Below are positions 62,098-64,000 of a stretch of DNA of 64,000 nt, piece by piece. The stretch comes from Bacillus sp. CGMCC 1.16541 (GTDB lineage Bacteria > Bacillota > Bacilli > Bacillales > Bacillaceae_H), in the NCBI RefSeq assembly GCF_003184905.1, contig NZ_QFRU01000001.1, positions 124,001 through 188,000 of the forward strand. The letters run 5' to 3'. The stretch's first letter is position 1. Every line of letters begins with the position of its first letter. The position numbers were made by a program, and so were the translations under genes. The notes beneath the pieces were generated by a model. The model searched no databases. It had not been told where the DNA came from and saw only the letters and a list, made by a program, of their open reading frames with translations.

Positions 62098-62724
62098 TTA
62101 GAAGTTACGTGCTACGTTTTTCGCCTCTTCTTCTGCTTTTGCATAGATTGCTTCTGCTTCTGAAGGTGCTGCTGCCATGCCTTCTGATACGACTAGTTGG
62201 AAGTCAGTGATGCCAACAAAGCCCATTACAGCGCGAAGATAGCTTTGTGTGTGTTCAAGTTCTGCAGCTGGACCTTCAGAATACACACCGCCGCGCGCTT
62301 CTAATAATACAACTTTCTTATCGCCCGCTAATCCAACTGGTCCGTTTTCAGTGTATTTGAACGTTTTACCTGCCATTGCGATGTTATCGATATACGCTTT
62401 CATTAATGGTGGGAATCCAAAGTTCCACATTGGGGCTGAAAAGACAATTTTGTCTGCTGCTAAAAATTGATCAACTAATTCTGTCATACGTGTTACTTTT
62501 GCTGTTTCTTCCGCTGTTAATTCTTGACCACTCGCTGCTTTCCCCCATGCACTTAACACGTCTCCATCAATGAATGGAATGTTTTCATTGTATACATCTA
62601 ATGTTGTCACTGTGTCTGCTGGATTTGCTGTTTGATATGCATCTAAAAATGCATTTGCTAATCGAGCTGAAAATGATGCCTCATCTGTTTTTGGATTTAC
62701 CTTTACATACAATACGTTTGCCAT
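62098..62724 (-). CDS. azoR: FMN-dependent NADH-azoreductase
   Basis: The 208-residue flavodoxin-fold enzyme starts at the ATG at 62722-62724 after TAGGGAG. Family blocks are VLYVKVNPKTDEASFSARLANAF, KIVFSAPMWNFGFPPLMKAYIDNIA, and VVLLEARGGVYSEGPAAELEHTQSYLRAVMGFVGI. These enzymes reduce quinones and azo compounds and protect from thiol and quinone stress. It is monocistronic, followed by the structured element at 61944-62080. Confidence 0.93.
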   Translation of the reverse strand: MANVLYVKVNPKTDEASFSARLANAFLDAYQTANPADTVTTLDVYNENIPFIDGDVLSAWGKAASGQELTAEETAKVTRMTELVDQFLAADKIVFSAPMWNFGFPPLMKAYIDNIAMAGKTFKYTENGPVGLAGDKKVVLLEARGGVYSEGPAAELEHTQSYLRAVMGFVGITDFQLVVSEGMAAAPSEAEAIYAKAEEEAKNVARNF

Positions 62725-62996
62725 ATTTTTCATCTCCCTAAAATTGTTAATTAATATATTTTTAATTAAGAATAACTGTGTATAAAAAGAGATAAATCAT
62801 TTATACTCAAATCATTTATCTTCAATTCGAGATTTATTATATAACGACTTTTTTTGTTCGTCAACTCATTTGGTTAAAAAAATTCAACTCGCATCTCGTA
62901 CACGTTCTCGCAAGCTTTTTCTATCTTAATCACCTTACCTGTCTATGTAAGTCCTTCGTCAACTCACCCACTGTATCTCTTAAAAATAATTGGTAT

Positions 62997-63032
62997 GAAT
63001 CAAAAAGGAGGCTTTCCGCCCCTCTTTGATTC
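62997..63032 (-). terminator. Terminator after the gene at 63038
   Basis: GAATCAAA and GGAGG pair with CCTC and TTTGATTC, located 6 bp after the stop codon. The remaining gap up to azoR (62725-62996) shows no gene. Confidence 0.65.
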
Positions 63033-63037
63033 CTATT

Positions 63038-63466
63038 TTAGAAGCATTGAAACTCACGAATCGTTTGTAAATCAATTCCTGAATATACCCAGAAAAATCC
63101 CGTCCATCTGAAACCTGCAACAGAGTTACGCCCTACAAATGTCGGATAAAACCAAAATTGACGTCCATTATTTTGCCAAATATACGTAAAGCGAAATAAA
63201 CAACGTCGAATAGCACCAGGGTCAACTGCAAATACCGATGGACCACTCGCACTTAATTGTGGTGTAAAAGAAGGTGGTGGCGATGTTGGAGGTTGTGTAC
63301 TTCCCTGGCCTCCTTGACCGGGCGGTGGCGATGGTGGAAATCCCCCTCCTCCACCTGGAAAACCTGGTGGAAACGGCTGACCTCCTCCTGGGAAACCTGG
63401 TGGAAATGATTGACCACCTCCACCGATTGGAATACCAATAAACCTCGGATCATATGGATAGTACAT
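63038..63466 (-). CDS. Gly/Pro-rich protein with conserved aromatic C-terminal domain
   Basis: The 142-residue protein starts at the ATG at 63464-63466 after AAAGGGG. The N-terminal part has collagen-like or GYP-like repeats of FPPGFPGGG (about 20-50), then a Pro/Gln/Ser linker. The C-terminal ~60 residues (IRRCLFRFTYIWQNNGRQFW, FVGRNSVAGFRWTGFFW) are compact and rich in Trp, Phe and Arg, as in a conserved family of Bacillus spore- or surface-associated proteins. No signal peptide is seen. The function is unknown. Confidence 0.65.
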   Translation of the reverse strand: MYYPYDPRFIGIPIGGGGQSFPPGFPGGGQPFPPGFPGGGGGFPPSPPPGQGGQGSTQPPTSPPPSFTPQLSASGPSVFAVDPGAIRRCLFRFTYIWQNNGRQFWFYPTFVGRNSVAGFRWTGFFWVYSGIDLQTIREFQCF

Positions 63467-63537
63467 GCTTTTTACCCCTTTCAGTGGCTTTAACATACTA
63501 ACATACACTATGCACCACAAAAGAAATGGGTGAATGT

Positions 63538-64000
63538 CTATTCTGTTTTCGGTGGTGCAGGAGTTGTTGTATCTTCTGCTTGCGGTAAAAATCGTTCAAT
63601 CTTACCATATATAGAAAAGATGACAATTAAAGCGAGACCTAATATAAGAGGATGCTGGATAAATTTTTTCACAAACACGTCTTCATGTGGAGGAATTCTT
63701 TTTAAAATCATAAACAAGATAACCATGAACCAAAATAGAGTCAAGAACGAAAAGAAAAGCCATACACCATGAGCTTGTTCAACGGATACTACCTGAATGA
63801 CCCACACTCCTATCACTCCACTTATCACACCTGAAAACGAGCCTAGAATAATGGCAAATGTAGAAACAGGAATGGCCACAAACCACCCAATTCCTAGCCC
63901 GATGCAAGAGCCAAGTAAGGTTGCCATTGATGGAGGTTGTCCTAAAAATAAATAACTCCCCATTCCTACTAAAAAGCCCACATTTGCTCCTACAATGACC
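63538..64000 (-). CDS. Membrane protein, 5' end outside the window
   Basis: The frame is open to the right edge (VIVGANVGFLVGMGSYLFLG), so the true start probably lies beyond 64000. About 154 residues are visible with four or five hydrophobic segments (LLGSCIGLGIGWFVAIPVS, FAIILGSFSGVISGVIGVWV, FFSFLTLFWFMVILFMIL, LILGLALIVIFSIYG) and a Thr/Pro tail. I recognise no family. It precedes the Gly/Pro-rich gene by 71 bp on the same strand. Confidence 0.6.
   Translation of the reverse strand, partial: VIVGANVGFLVGMGSYLFLGQPPSMATLLGSCIGLGIGWFVAIPVSTFAIILGSFSGVISGVIGVWVIQVVSVEQAHGVWLFFSFLTLFWFMVILFMILKRIPPHEDVFVKKFIQHPLILGLALIVIFSIYGKIERFLPQAEDTTTPAPPKTE

Overview
This 64 kb window is low-GC Gram-positive DNA from an endospore-forming Bacillaceae. 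A spore-cortex hydrolase (cwlJ) is cut by the left edge. Also present are MifM/YidC2-type regulation, an RsbR paralogue, a poly-gamma-glutamate capsule operon, WalR boxes, a SacT-type antitermination site and the 'GACTCCTGCGGG' type of intergenic repeat. The gene set would suit Priestia megaterium or a relative, but the species is an inference. No prophage, CRISPR array, rRNA operon or complete transposase gene was seen.

Layout. (1) 1-306: partial cwlJ. (2) 375-14063: a leftward galactoside operon made of a solute-binding lipoprotein, two ABC permeases, GH35 and GH42 beta-galactosidases, a GH36 alpha-galactosidase, galK, galE, a 309 bp repeat element, galM and a LacI-family regulator. A sigma-A promoter, a cre-like site and a 14 bp palindrome lie upstream. 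galT and a transporter ATPase are absent. (3) 14233-23215: capsule locus capB-capC-capA-capD-capE, followed by two further CapD/GGT paralogues, each with its own terminator, and an N-terminally truncated NhaC remnant. (4) 23734-31851: a lone YqcF/SUFU-type immunity protein, an M24 peptidase, PhzF, a cupin, an RsbR-like STAS protein and an OpuF-type compatible-solute transporter. (5) 32072-33236: an HTH-TPR (PlcR/RRNPP-like) regulator followed by a 45-codon secreted propeptide gene, apparently a peptide quorum-sensing pair. (6) 33470-45414: tRNA-Thr, MscS, a CorC/HlyC-type transporter with an odd leader, MerR, UspA, pfkA, a WalR-box-controlled NlpC/P60 hydrolase and many small proteins, several of which carry zinc fingers. 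(7) 45459-46313: a tetR remnant abutting a composite repeat. (8) 46379-56092: a CAP-domain secreted protein, membrane proteins of unknown role, YitT, an MPKTG-tailed DUF4397 protein with its own lipoprotein-like sortase, a secreted GDPD and GNATs. (9) 56548-57618: mifM-like leader peptide and yidC2. (10) 57763-61734: sucrose-type PTS operon (EIIA, SacT-like antiterminator, EIIBC, fructokinase) with a RAT/terminator switch. (11) 61944-64000: a strongly structured 137 bp element, azoreductase, a Gly/Pro-rich protein and a membrane protein cut by the right edge.

How the parts work together. The galactoside operon imports galactosides, hydrolyses them inside the cell and feeds the Leloir pathway. 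The cap locus makes and processes an anionic polypeptide capsule. The sucrose PTS unit is induced through antitermination and subject to carbon-source control. The least ordinary parts are the receptor/propeptide pair, the diverged MifM switch, the three CapD paralogues, the nested repeats with compensatory base changes, and the cloverleaf-like element at 61944-62080.
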